A stretch of 36,772 nucleotides of DNA, from contig MNCI01026912.1 of assembly GCA_015680685.1 (NCBI GenBank), positions 1-36,772 of the forward strand, in the 5' to 3' direction. This document shows, in pieces, positions 9,410 to 20,554 of this stretch (position 1 is its first letter; every line of letters begins with the position of its first letter). The translations under genes and the position numbers were made by a program. The notes below the pieces were generated by a model. It had not been told where the DNA came from and did no database searches. It worked only from the letters and a program-made list of their open reading frames with translations. The DNA comes from Gnetum montanum. Taxonomy: Eukaryota; Streptophyta; Gnetopsida; Gnetales; Gnetaceae.

Positions 9410-9713
9410 AGGCCACCGGTGTGGAAGCTTTCCACAGAAGCAACGTTGTTAGAATCTGTGAATTTATGCTTTTTCCTCATCGAAGAAGCTGGATCCTATC
9501 AAAACCCTGGAAACTTTTTTGGTTTTTTGGTAGGGCCGCTGTGGCTATTCCGATTTTTTCAAAACAAAACGACGCGGTGTTTGGGAAGGTGGCAACAGGC
9601 AACCCTAGATCTAGGTAGATTTGATTGCAGCGCTTGCCATTTTGTCTACCATTGATCTTTAACTCGGGATTCAGGTGCTTTACGGCCAGATTACTGGCAT
9701 TGAGCTAGTTCAA
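9410..9713 (+). other. 5' leader of LINE-1
   Basis: About 300 bp before ORF1. The frame of ORF1 has a stop at 9660-9662, so the first usable ATG is 9714. An open frame across 9398-9655 starts inside the TSD and is not taken as a separate gene. Confidence 0.6.
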
Positions 9714-10850
9714 ATGGATGTGGAGCTTCCTTCATGCAAGGGTATGGACGAATCCTCAACGATTGCTACTTCTTCACGTTAGGGAAGTTCTCCTAACTTA
9801 GAATAATTGGATTTTCTTTTACCTAAAGACATTTTTGAATCTGTTTCTCAAGATTTTTCTACATGCTTTATTTTTTTTCAAATAGTGGGTTATCTACCTC
9901 GATCATTAAGCATCAATTTGCATATTAAAAATATTTTACAAACCCATGGGATACACGTCTTACACACTCAATATTATGCACGCAATTTTGTCCTTACTGA
10001 ACTTTCTGAGGCTTCTCACATCAAGAAAGCTCTTTCTCTTTGGATTTTTCCTGCTCGTAATGCTACACTTATCGCCTGGGCTTGAAAATTTAATTTCAAT
10101 GTTAGGGACCCAGCCTTTAATATTATCCCTTATTATGTAGAGCTGCCTAATCTTCCTTTAATCTTTTCATTTGTTGAGAAAGAAATTGTTAACACCTTAG
10201 GTCGAGTCATCTCCGACCATGGAATTGAGGTTAAGAGGGTTCACTTTTGTTGCTACTGTATCGAATTTGACATTTCCCAAAAGAAAACCACTTTAACCTT
10301 AGGAGCTAGAGACAAAGTTTTTACTCAAAAGGTAGACTATTTTTATCTTCCCAACTCTTGTAGCTACTACCATCGTGCAGAGCACCACATTTCTACCAGT
10401 CCCTTTCTAGCTAAGAAAAAATCCCCAACCAATCCTCCCAAATCCAGTCCTATAGTCACTCCTCAACCTAACCCACCACTTGCTCCCATTAAGTTCAGTT
10501 CTACTTCTAGCAATGCTCCATACCTTTCTTCCTCGTTTGCTCCCTCTAAGGCAAGAGTCTTCCAATCCCATTCTCTCATTAAGGCCAGGTCCAAGGCACC
10601 AATCATCCACTCACAATCAGTCAAAGATTCACTTTTACGTGATGAGTTTGTAATGGTAGGGGGAAGGAAAAGGGCCAAAGCATCTAAAACCACTACTCCC
10701 GCTTCCTCTCCTTCACCCAAAACTAACCCAGCTTTAACTGTTAATACAAGAAACTCCTTTGCAATTCTTTCCACTACTATGATGACTAACGTTCCTAACC
10801 CCGATCCTTCTACTGCTATGTCACTCATAACATCTAGAGCTTCTCCATGA
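9714..10850 (+). pseudogene. LINE-1 ORF1: RNA-binding gag-like protein
   Basis: One frame from ATG 9714 to TGA 10848-10850, about 378 codons, broken by a few stops such as TAG near 9780 and TGA near 10083. The order fits plant L1 ORF1 (DUF4283-like): an N-terminal fold near residues 30-125 with YARNFVLTELSEASHIKKAL, then VELPNLPLIFSFVEKEI and a beta-rich segment near residue 170-200. A zinc-knuckle position reads YLPNSCSYYHRAEHH, where the usual C-C-H-C residues are mostly lost. A Ser/Pro/Lys-rich tail follows. The protein would coat LINE RNA. Its stop codon overlaps the start of ORF2 as ATGA. Confidence 0.8.
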
Positions 10851-13800
10851 ACCTCCTATCTTGGAATGTCAGCCTAACTGATAGGCTTCATCGCAAACGA
10901 GCCAGCAACTTCCTCTCTAGTCCAAATCTCACTTTGGATTTCCTCCTTCTTCAAGAAATCAATATCTCAGCTAAACAATTATCTCTTTCAGCCCATTGGT
11001 TTCTCCCCCATTCTTCTGTTCTTGCTACTTCTCATGAGTGTGGCAAAGGTGGAGCAGCCATTCTTTTTCTAGCCTATTGGAAAGACAAACTCCTCCAGCA
11101 TGGGTCTGATTTAGGTCATAGAGTGGCTTGGGCTATTTTCTCCTCCTCACATGGTCCCTTCGGAGTTTGTTATGTTTATGCTCCCAATGACTCTACCAAA
11201 TGGGCCCGATTGTGGCATGAACTCACTCATAGCCTCCCTTCTATTCCTTGGATTTTTGGCAGTGATTTTAACATGATGGAATTCTCTCATGATAAGCTTG
11301 GAGGTGTTTTCTCTCAACTTCCTCATCACGAATATCAAGCCTAGTCAAATTTTAAGAAACGTTTCTTTCTTTCAGATGGCATCGCAGACACTTCTCGTGG
11401 CTCTCTAAATAGCTTCACTTGGAACAATCTTCATAAGGGGCAGGCTCGCATTTATTGTCGGTTAGATAGATATTATTTTTCCACTCTTTCTTTTTGGCAG
11501 ACCCTTTCTACTACTAAATTCCACCAACACACAACCTTATCTGATCATTTCCCCGTTACTTTATCTATGCAAATCCATAATGACCACCAACAATGGAATT
11601 ATCATCTCTTTAGGCTACATAGTCAATGTTTCTCTTCTCCTCCCACCCAACAACTTCTTTCTAGCCTTGGAACACTGGACCTAGACCCTTAGGTCCAAAG
11701 GGTTGGATCCACTGGTGGCTTCAGACTACTAGTAGAGTTAGGAATCTCGCCCATCATTATGATAAGGAAGTTGCCTATTGTTCTCGACAAGAGTACACCA
11801 ACATATGTTCTACCATTGAGCACCTTACGACCAAACTAACTGATGATCCCTTCAATAGTCACGTACAAGGGGATCTTTCCAGAGCCTGTATTGCCTTTCA
11901 ACATTGGGAAGTATATAAGGCACAAGGTTCCTTAATTAAAAGCCGACTCACTTGGCTAAACATTCAAGATGAGCACTGTAAGGAATTCTTTAAGTACCTT
12001 AATCGATCCTCCCCTTCTCCCTCTTTAGATAAACTCTCCATAAATGGATTCATTATCACTGACCAAAATAGTCTTCTCTCTTATCTTAAGGAACACTTTG
12101 AGGCCTTATTCACCACTACTCCTATGGATCTCGCATCCTTCACGACCACCACTCTAAATTATCCTAGACTGGTTACTTCTTCTATGCTGATAATTTTAGA
12201 AGCTAATATTACTCTAGCTGAGCTTCGACAGGCTTGCTTTAACCTAAGTCCCAGGAAAGCCCCTGGTTATGATGGTTTTCCAGTCAAATTTTTCCAAAAG
12301 CATTGGGATTTGGTAGGTTCTTACCTCTTCCATGTTATCAAAGAGGCTATGCTTACTGGTTCTTTGGGACCAATCTTAAACTAAGGGATTATTCGTCTTC
12401 TTCCTAAATCGAGCTACTTGTATCTCCAATTGGCAACCTATCACCTTGCTTACTGTGGTTTACAAAATTTTGGCTAAATGTTTGGCTTTGCGATTAAAGA
12501 AAATCCTTGCTCTTATTGTTTCCCCCTAGCAGACTCGCTTCGTCCCAGGAAGATACATATTAAATAACGTGGTGGCTACTTGGGAAGGTCTTAAGTGGGA
12601 GGAGGACGAGGGTCAGGATATCCTCCTGATGAAGCTTGACTACCCTAAAGCCTATGATAACATTAAGTGGGACTTCATTATCCAAACCATAACTAAATTG
12701 GGTTCTGGCCCTAAGTTCATTCATATGGTAGAATGCTTATTCTTAGATGCTACTATGCAAATCGCGACTACCTTCAACATCACTTCTCCCTTTTCTATTC
12801 ATAGGTCTGTTAGGCAAGGCTGCCCTCTTGCTCCTTACCTCTTCATCATTGTTGCTGATTTTCTCTATCATCGAATCAACTTGGATATTCAAAACAATGT
12901 TTTATCTAGGGTTCATATATCTTCTCCTCAACATCAGCTCCTCAATATGCATTTTGTTGATGACTCCTTTTTCCTTATTCAAAATAATGTTGTTAATGTG
13001 CAATGTTTCTTATCTCGAGTAGAGCAATATTGCTCCCTCTCTGGATCTGTTATAAATTGGCATAAATATTCAGTTTATAGCTTCACCAATTACTACAGCC
13101 ATTTGCCCAATTATAGTTGGAAGTGTACTCAAGATCATGAAATCATTAAGCTTTTGGAAATCCCTTTTCACGTTAGAGGCCCAACTTCAGAGCTCTGGGA
13201 CCAAGTACTTTCTCAAATTCAAAGGAAAATTGAAAAATGGAAAACGAAACCCCTCATCCTCGCCGGTAAGTATCTCATCTGTAAGTCTATTTGTGCCTCT
13301 ACCCATGTTTATTATTCGTCATGTTGGGCCCCTTCCCATTTTTCTTATCAAAAGCTTAAATGATTATTTCAAGACTTCATGTGATCATCTAAAGACTCCC
13401 AAAAAGGCTTTCATCGTGTTGCTTGGAATATAGTAACTCTTCCTAAGAACAAAGGTGGATTGGGCCTTTTGAACTCCTTTAAGCAAGGTCTGACCTTTGT
13501 TGCTAAGTGGTTGGTTCAACACCTGGATGCCCCCAATATTATTGGGAATCTTCTTCAGTTAAGGCTTTGACAAGAATTCCGTAAGAATAAGTCCATCTAA
13601 AAGGGTATCCACCCTATTAATTGGATCCTTTCTCCTCATGATGTTATCATTCCTGGAACACATGTTTTCAAAAGCATTTGGAAGGCTTGGCAGGTCTTAC
13701 ATTCTCATGTGAATTGGAATAATGTTCATATCAATCCTACCTCTTTTCTAAGATTTGCCCTTGGTGGCTGCCCTTATCGCCTACTCCTCTAGCCAGCTCA

Positions 13801-14739
13801 AATACCAGGACAGCCACCATTTGGTTTCAAAAGGGAGTTGTTNCCTCAAATACCAGGACAGCCACCATTTGGTTTCAAAAGGGAGTTGTTTCCCTTAGAT
13901 GTCTTCGTCTCACCAAACAGTGGATTTCTTGGGATATGTTTGAAAACTTATATGGGGCTTCCAGAACTATGCACCATTACCTCGATAGACTTTATCACTT
14001 CATTCATCAGTACTTGCATTTGCATGCTTCAGTTCCTAGTCTCTTCCATGGTCTTCAATGGATTAATGGATCGAACCTACTACCCTATAAACCACATGTG
14101 CCCTTTCAGTTGTTGCATGATTCCTCTATGATTGTTAATAACTACAATAGATCATGGCACAAAGAAGAGTCTGAATAGTTTTAGCTCTCCCTCTTCTCAT
14201 GAGTTTGGAGCCTTCCGACTCTTCCAAAAATTAAACAATTTCTTTGGTGCCTCCTTCATCAAGGCCTACCTATTGGCAAACGTCGTGAATACCTTGGGAT
14301 TCCAAACCCTAATTTTCCTCTCTGTGGAGGTCCTGATGATTTTGACCACATTTTTTGGCATTTCCCTTTCGCTCAATCTTCATGGGAGTGGGTTTCTAAA
14401 GTTTTCCCTTTGTGCAAGTTTCCCCATGAGGATATCTTGTTTGGCTTTCTAGCCACCCCCTCTGCTGACCTTCAATTTCTTTGGGAAGTTATTAGGCCCC
14501 TCGTTCTTTACTATATATGGAAGCGCAGATGCACTTCTCTTTTCCAGAACACTGATTCGTCCAACTCTAACCATTTAACTATTATGGAAAAATTTCAAAT
14601 TCTTCACCTTGCGCATTTCCAAATTTTATCTCACACTTCTAAGTTAAAGTTGGATACTAATCAGTTGTTTTATTGTTTGCAGCCTTGGAGTAGATACACC
14701 AATTTGTGCACTCTTCCCAATCTCAATCTGCTACATTAG
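10847..14739 (+). pseudogene. LINE-1 ORF2: endonuclease and reverse transcriptase, frameshifted
   Basis: Starts MNLLSWNVSL at 10847. The AP-endonuclease domain shows the early Asn (SWNV), LLLQEI, YAPND and IFGSDFN, then TLSDHFP after a stop at 11342. Frame changes occur near 11695 and 12390. The RT has KAPGYDGFPVKFFQ (about 12258), motif A LDYPKAYDNIKW (about 12635), RQGCPLAPYLF (about 12812) and catalytic motif C FVDD at 12953-12964, where most relatives have YADD or FADD. After a stop near 13361 the frame continues with KNKGGLGLLNSF. A zf-RVT-like end lies near 14327-14400 (CGGPDDFDHIFWHFPF). All catalytic residues I can place in EN and RT are present, but frameshifts and stops abolish the full protein. 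Confidence 0.9.
13797..13890. other. 46-bp exact duplication flanking one N (assembly artefact)
   Basis: 13797-13842 is repeated exactly at 13845-13890, with N at 13843. This pattern is typical of unmerged contig ends. It alters the ORF2 reading frame and should not be read as biology. Confidence 0.85.
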
Positions 14740-15028
14740 AGTGTCTCATCATAATTTTGAGCATTTTTTGCTCTCTGTTGCTCTCCTAGTCTTATTAACT
14801 CGTAGTTCTTATTGATTCCTAGCATGAGGTTGCTCTTTGGAATGTACTCCCACACCCTATGAAGGATTACGTATCAAGATGTTTTCCTTCAACATCTGCA
14901 TTTGACATTGTTCTTCTCCCTATTTAATCATCAATATGTCTAGATGTTGATCATGTACTTAATCTCATTAAATTAATAAAATTCTCTTTTTGGGGTCCAA
15001 CACCNNNNNCCCCCCCCCCCCCTGCGCC
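14740..15028 (+). other. 3' UTR of LINE-1 and assembly gap
   Basis: Non-coding, with AATAAA near 14976. Ends at GGGGTCCAACACC, five Ns (15005-15009) and a run of C. The poly(A) tail expected here is missing, probably hidden in the gap. Confidence 0.7.
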
Positions 15029-15040
15029 ATGGAGATGGAG
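15029..15040. repeat. LINE-1 target-site duplication, right copy
   Basis: ATGGAGATGGAG, matching 9398-9409. Confidence 0.9.
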
Positions 15041-15153
15041 TTTCCAATTCCTAGTGTAGTTTACTGTGTGCATGTAGTTAGGGGGAAGAGGGATAGCAAG
15101 TTTTGTGATGTTTGATGACAAAAAGGAGACAAAAAATGTAAGAAAAATGCCTT

Positions 15154-15539
15154 AAGCCTTTAGCTCTCAACCAACTAGAACATAGTAAGAATACTTTTCA
15201 TATACTTTAAATATTAACTTTCATTATGGTAAATTAAATTTTCTATTTATATTATTTACTAGGCATGTTACCAAATTTATCCCTCATGTTAATTTTTAGT
15301 CTTGTATTTTCATATATATGACTTCATTGCTTGTGCTTTTTTTATGATTAGATTTTATATACTTCATCTACAATTATTCATTCTAGTAGCAAGTGATAAA
15401 TTTGGTAAGATGTATAGTAAATAACATAAATAGAAAATTTAATCTACTTGAATGAAAGTTAATTAAAACATTCAAAATAGATGAAAAGTACTCTTGCTAC
15501 ATTCTAGTTTTCTACATCTAGAATGACTCTTTTAGGCTT
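15154..15539. mobile_element. Second palindromic MITE-like foldback element
   Basis: The left arm (about 15154-15285) is the approximate reverse complement of the right arm (about 15393-15539). TAAATTTTCTATTTATNTTA and its complement, TACCAAATTTATC against GATAAATTTGGTA, and terminal AAGCCT against AGGCTT are matching blocks. A loop of about 100 bp separates the arms. It is non-coding and unrelated in sequence to the hairpin at 1589. No clear TSD was found. Confidence 0.7.
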
Positions 15540-15869
15540 GATCATGGTTGATTCCATTGATAATGGTAGTAAAAGAGTACTAGCATAGCCAATAGAGGTG
15601 AAAACAAGATTACCTTTGTGGACATGCTTAGAAGTAAACATTAATTTGAAGCTGAACAAGAAAACTTGAAGGATGGTATTGATTTTAAAGCTAAATGTTT
15701 TAATGACAGTTTTAGACTAATGAGCTTTAAGAAGGTCATAACTATGTAGCAAAAGAAGTTCAAAAATGCTTTGGTGAAAATGTTTACAAGTAATTGCATA
15801 CCAAGACATGTAGAGGTAGGTTAAGAAGGCATGACCCAATATGACAATGGAAACTATGTAAAATAGCAT

Positions 15870-16025
15870 TGAACATCTTCTTCTTTGAATTCTCAAGAAA
15901 AAAAATAAGTAGACATGCATGTTGTTAAAGTTATGGTAGAATGGTGAATTCAGAATTTGATTATGCAAATAGAAAAGTATAAGCCTATTTTTCTACTAAC
16001 ATAAAATGAGAAGACAAGAATAGTC
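15870..16025 (+). repeat. Left arm of a 1.3-kb inverted-repeat pair
   Basis: Contains AAGTAGACATGCATGTTGTT, whose exact reverse complement lies near 17127-17150. Homology, with indels, extends roughly 150 bp. No coding sequence was recognised in the arm. Confidence 0.6.
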
Positions 16026-16950
16026 ATCACGTGCTTCAGAAGCTATGTGTTTCTTTCCAAGTAATGGATGGATAATTATGGACTTACAACTCTCTAATAT
16101 TTTCACAACTAAATCCAAAACAATTCAACATACAAAATTCCAAACTAAATAGATCCAATATAATAACAAAAGAAATAAAAATTTCAACAAAGAAATGACC
16201 ATAAACTGTATGAATACTTTCAATCATTCAAAACAAAAAATGAAAAAAAAAAATGAAAGATGAATACTAGAGACAAAATGCAGTAAAAAATGAAAGAAAC
16301 AAGGACAAAGTGAAGGAAATAAAGGGGAACAGGAAAGAAAAAGTAAAGAAGAAATTGATGTGCAAGTGGTTATGGCAACTATAAACTAGATTAAATATAA
16401 TGTATATATACTAAAATGGTTGAAAGTACATATATAAATTTAAATTTAATACTTTAAAAACAATTAACAATAGGATGAGCACATGTGAAATTCAACTTCC
16501 ACTTTAAAAATCCATAATCTTAGTTTCATTCTTTTACTCTCACCTGAAAATTTTTATGCCATAAATGCATATTTTGTGCATACTAAATTATTTCGCAATG
16601 TTGTACATTCATTGTTGATTTAAAGTTCATGTTAGCTATATGTCCTAAGGGTACATATAGTAATGAAGTTCTAGTTTTAACATTTCTCACATGCAAATTA
16701 AATTATGTTGAAAAAATTACAATTTCATACTTTGTACCTATTCCAATCTATCATATTTATTATCATGAAATTACTAGAGACCTTATGGCCTTCAAGTCCT
16801 GAAAACATAACAAGTTCATCATATAAACTAATCATATCTCATAAGGTAAACTTGAACTAAATTTGCATGGTTAGTCTAAAAATCAAATCCAAATGACAAA
16901 CTATCATCTAACCTTCTATGTTGTCTCTCCTTCTATGTTAGCAAGACAAA
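16026..16950. other. AT-rich interior of the inverted-repeat pair
   Basis: A-rich runs and no convincing frame. Nothing else could be supported. Confidence 0.4.
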
Positions 16951-16954
16951 AAGA

Positions 16955-17045
16955 GGGGTGTTGGAACCTAAAATAAGTGAAACATAAGTACACCCTAAGA
17001 TTTATGGAAGTTTATCAGGACAAGACCTATACCACTAGACTAACA
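16955..17045 (-). other. tRNA-like pol III promoter, possible SINE
   Basis: On the minus strand TAGTCTAGTGGTA (17042-17030) fits a tRNA box A, and GGTTCCAACAC (16968-16958) is a weak box B. The spacing of about 75 bp is long for a tRNA and there is no acceptor-stem pairing I can show, so this is a SINE-like candidate rather than a tRNA gene. Confidence 0.3.
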
Positions 17046-17190
17046 TCTCATTTTTAGCAAGAAAAGGGGCTTGCACTTTTTTATTTTCATGATAAGATCA
17101 TTGATTTGTCATGTTGTCATAGCTTTAACAACATGCATGTCTACTTCTTTTAAGAATTCAAAGAAGGCATTCCCTCTATTTAGAGGTGTC
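17040..17190 (-). repeat. Right arm of the inverted-repeat pair
   Basis: Reverse complement partner of 15870-16025. Together they could be the ends of a decayed DNA transposon or an inverted duplication of one repeat. Confidence 0.6.
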
Positions 17191-17999
17191 AAATCTTTAA
17201 AAAATTAATAATATTATTTAAAAAATTAGAGTATCTTAGATCATTGAAGAGAGAGTCTAATGAAAAAGCCTAACAATTTTGGGAATTCCTTTTCAGGTTT
17301 TTATCCTTACAACCAATTCTCAAAAACACACCCACTAGGGTAGGAAAAGGATCAACCCTTACACTTATTTAGAAGTGCTTTCATGGGTTTTTCACATCTT
17401 ACTAAAGGGTTTTTTAAAAGATAAGGAGAAAACATTTTCTAAAAATAAAAGAATACATTAATCAAAAATAAAGAAAGATACCATAAAAAGCTAAAAGCTT
17501 AACATCCTTTAGCCTCTAATACAAAAGGAAATTAAGAATATAGAAAACAAATTAATTATTCATCATTCACTAGGAGTTTATTTACTTAACATTGTCGCTG
17601 AAAATCAATATTCTAGTATTACTAAAAAAAAGTCATAAAACTTTCTTAGTGGTTTGTTGATCTCAAGTGTTTTTGGTAGAGTTTTTGTAGTGGACATTTT
17701 TTATTTTGTTAAGAAATGATTTGAAGATGAAAAATACTAATGTCTCTTATATTGTAGAGACTACAAGGAATTTTGAAGCTTTCAATTTTTTTTTACATGA
17801 TGAATTATATGAATCCTGTCAAAAAATATTCATGATACATATTTCTATAAATTATTGGAGTTCACCCAAATATGGGGCTTACACCACTAATTTAGATAAT
17901 TTTTGAATGTTATGGAATTAATGTTTTGAATGCCTGCTATTTTTCTAGGGATCATCATTTGAAGTGAAAAATTCAAAGGCTATGAATTCAAAGATATCT
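17191..17999. other. AT-rich region with no recognised gene
   Basis: A 66-codon open frame at 17706-17906 has no recognisable motif. It may belong to the decayed ORF1 of LINE-2, but I cannot show this. Confidence 0.35.
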
Positions 18000-19550
18000 C
18001 TTTCTCTTTCTATTTCCACTACTATTTCAAATATTTTTTTTTTATCAAACAATGCTTTTTCACTTATTAGTGATATGAATTTTGAGGCAAATGTTGAGCT
18101 TTAAAAATCAAAGATGGGGCCTTCTCCCCCACATCTTAATGTTCTTTTTATCATAAAATATTGAGGCCTTTGTGATAGGTCCTTAACAAAGATTATCATA
18201 GAGTATCCTTTAAATTATCATTTATCTCTAGATTTTCTTTTCTTAAAAGAAATTAAGATTTTAGCTCATGATACTATTTTTGTTGGTAAATAAATTTTAG
18301 AACCTTGCATTGTTTTTTTTCTATTACTCATAAAATTAATAAAGGAGGTTTTAATAAAAATTGGACTAGAAAATTTTTGGATTCTAGTTTTAACATTGGA
18401 AAAGTTATTTTTATGACTTGTCATAGTGAAAAAGGTGATTTTTAACTTTGTAATGTTTATGCTCCTAATAATTCGAAAGATTGATAAGAGGTTTGGAAAC
18501 ATCTTTTGTCTTTTCCTAAAGTTCCTTAAATTATTGGAGGTGATTTCAATATAGTTGAAAGTTGTTTAGATAAACTTGGTGAACTTCCTCCTAATATGTC
18601 TTCTCAAAAAGGAAAAAAAAAAGAAAGAAAGAAAAAGAAGAAAATTGGTGCAATTTCAAAGAAAAATATTTTCTTTTTAATATTAGCTCTATATTCCCAT
18701 CTCATTCAAATGAGAAGCATTATCCTTAGTGTAATTATCAATAAGTAAATGATAAAATTTATTATTGACTTAAAAGATTTTACATCTCTAATGTTTTCTT
18801 TTAAAAGCCTACAAGAAAAGAAGTGCATATAGATACTACTTTGTCAGATCATTTTCCTATTAGCATTTTTATCTCTAGTATTAATTATTCATCATGTTAA
18901 AAGTATGAACTTTTTTGTAGGAATGTTAATATGTTCATAAGACCTAGTGGGAAAAATATTTTAAAGTCTTTATAGAATGCAGAAAAAAATTCTACTAGTG
19001 ATATTGATTAGATTAATTGGTGGCAACGAACTACTTGTAGAGTCAGAAATTATGCTAGATGGTTTGGGAAGAAATTTGCTAAGCATAAGGATCAAGTTAA
19101 ATAAAATCTTGCATAATCTATAAAGTAAATGCAAATTATTTTAGATCAAAATCCCTTTGATTTTGAAACTTAAAAAGCCTTGGCTAAAGCTCATTATGCT
19201 AAACATTGTTGGGATACTTTTGAAGCTTAAAGTGCTTTCACTAAAAGTTGCATGGATTCGCTAAAAATTGAAGATGAACCTTGCTAGGAATGTCTTAAAT
19301 TTCTAAAAGGAAAGGGTCAAGTACCTAAACTAGAATCATTTTATATAAATGATTCCATCATTAAATATCTTGAGATTATTAATAGTTTTTTGGCAAATCA
19401 TTTTTATTCTATTTTTTCTTCTAAATGTTTTGGTAAGAAATCCTTTTAGGCCTCTAATATGCATATTCCTCATTTGATTATAGAAGTGCATCAAAGTATT
19501 CATAAAGAAAAAATTACAGTAGAAGCAGTGGCCTTTAGTTTAGTAGATGG
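18000..19550 (+). pseudogene. LINE-2, 5' part: end of ORF1, endonuclease and start of RT
   Basis: A sister of LINE-1 in a more decayed and AT-rich state. The relic reads IKYWGLCDRSL (endonuclease start, about 18153), LDFLFLKEI, then VYAPNN (about 18453) and IIGGDFNIVE (18530-18560, the endonuclease G-D-F-N). LDKLGELPPN and TLSDHFPIS (about 18838) follow. The linker reads WWQRTTCRVRNYARWF, as in LINE-1. The last residues before the break read FSLVDG at 19550. In-frame stops are frequent. The frame resumes in phase after element 2 at 28850, so this is one LINE split by a later insertion. Confidence 0.8.
19546..19550. repeat. Target-site duplication GATGG, left copy (element 2)
   Basis: Repeated at 28845-28849 after the 3' LTR. 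Confidence 0.95.
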
Positions 19551-19576
19551 TGATGAGTCATCATTGTGTCAACCTC

Positions 19577-19686
19577 GATATCGAATACCCAATATCGAGG
19601 CTCCAATATCAAATACCCAATATCAAGGCTCCAATAATGAATACCTAATATCGAGTCCTAAGAAACGATGTTGGATATTTGATATC
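19577..19686 (+). promoter_or_regulatory. 14-bp-phased RATATC array, element 2 5' LTR
   Basis: Hexamers start at 19577, 19591, 19605, 19619, 19633 (degenerate), 19647, 19667 (degenerate GATGTT) and 19681, giving steps of 14 x5, 20 and 14. The linkers alternate (GAATACCC and GAGGCTCC types), so the array is also a 28-bp tandem repeat. Confidence 0.75.
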
Positions 19687-19704
19687 ATCTCCTCCATGCC
19701 AACC

Positions 19705-19712
19705 TATAAATA
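19705..19712 (+). promoter_or_regulatory. TATA box, element 2 5' LTR
   Basis: TATAAATA, 24 bp after the last dyad start. Confidence 0.8.
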
Positions 19713-20430
19713 CAACACTTGGATGCATGGTTTGGACATAGTTTTAGTTCTCAGTTTTTGATAGTCTTTCTTAGATTTCTGAATTCAAGTTCTATTATTC
19801 CTAGTGCATGCCCACAGTGTGATGTTTGTAATTGTACGACACCTTTGTTCGAGTGTGATGTAGTTGGACACGTTACATGACTGGAAATAAAGATCAAGAT
19901 TACTTCTATCATTTTCGCATTCACTTAGATTTATTATTGCTTTAGTTATTTAATTATTTAATTATTTACTATTTTCTTTACTGATGTTTTTATTTATTGC
20001 TATTTACTATTCTTGTCATTAAGCAGAATGAGTATGACTTAATCAGAAGTTCTTAAGTGTAAGTACTTGGTAATCCAACAATGTATTGCAATAGTTATAT
20101 GAAGTCCAAGGTGTGTATGGATAATTGGGAATAGATACTCATCACACATAGGCTAGTTTAGATCTTATTTTCCATTGTTCATTAGCTTTATTTATTTATT
20201 TTTTTATCATCATTAGGAGCAGCATAGAATTAGACAACATCATATGCCTCACTTTGGACTAAACCATATGTGACAAAGCTACCACTAGTCCAAGTGGGAA
20301 GATAGCGAATTGTGATCAAAGCATAATGATTTAGATGCACAACTAGTTCCATCCATGGAATTTGATTGGATTGTGCATGAACACTTTTGATTCATATGGT
20401 TGGACGTAGGGGTACCTCATTGCTCATCAT

Positions 20431-20448
20431 TGGCACTATTGCCAAGGA
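20431..20448 (+). promoter_or_regulatory. Primer binding site, element 2 (decayed)
   Basis: TGGCACTATTGCCAAGGA, one base after the LTR. It is a mutated form of the tRNA-Asp-type site of element 1; the changes are mainly transitions (CGG to CAA). Confidence 0.75.
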
Positions 20449-20554
20449 TGATGCTAGTTATCTAAATTAGTTACATCATACACGATCGCTGTAAAGGTAT
20501 TAATGATATATCCTTCAGAAAATATTAAATCATAGATGCCATAAGATAACAACA

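Larger units (their letters stand above)
9410..15028 (+). mobile_element. LINE-1: near full-length plant L1-type non-LTR retrotransposon
   Basis: About 5.6 kb flanked by a 12-bp TSD. A 5' leader (9410-9713) precedes ORF1 (nucleic-acid-binding) and ORF2 (AP-type endonuclease, reverse transcriptase, zf-RVT-like end). The expected poly(A) tail is not visible; the 3' end instead shows an N gap and a C-run before the TSD, suggesting a sequencing problem there. It is more GC-rich and far less decayed than LINE-2, so it is a younger insertion. Confidence 0.92.
19551..20429 (+). repeat. 5' LTR of element 2
   Basis: 879 bp, TGATGAGTCATC to CTCATCA. It has a dyad array, TATAAATA at 19705 and AATAAA at 19886-19891. 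It lacks about 37 bp present in the 3' LTR near 28460. The last ~30 bp resemble the element 1 LTR end (ATATGGTTGNNNGTAGGGGTA). Confidence 0.95.

Noticed and set aside
10407-10828. Minus-strand frames opposite LINE-1 ORF1
   Set aside because: Overlap a recognisable sense ORF and show no family motif.
17030-17042. Functional tRNA gene on the minus strand
   Set aside because: Box A fits, but box B is weak, the spacing is too long and no cloverleaf stems could be drawn.
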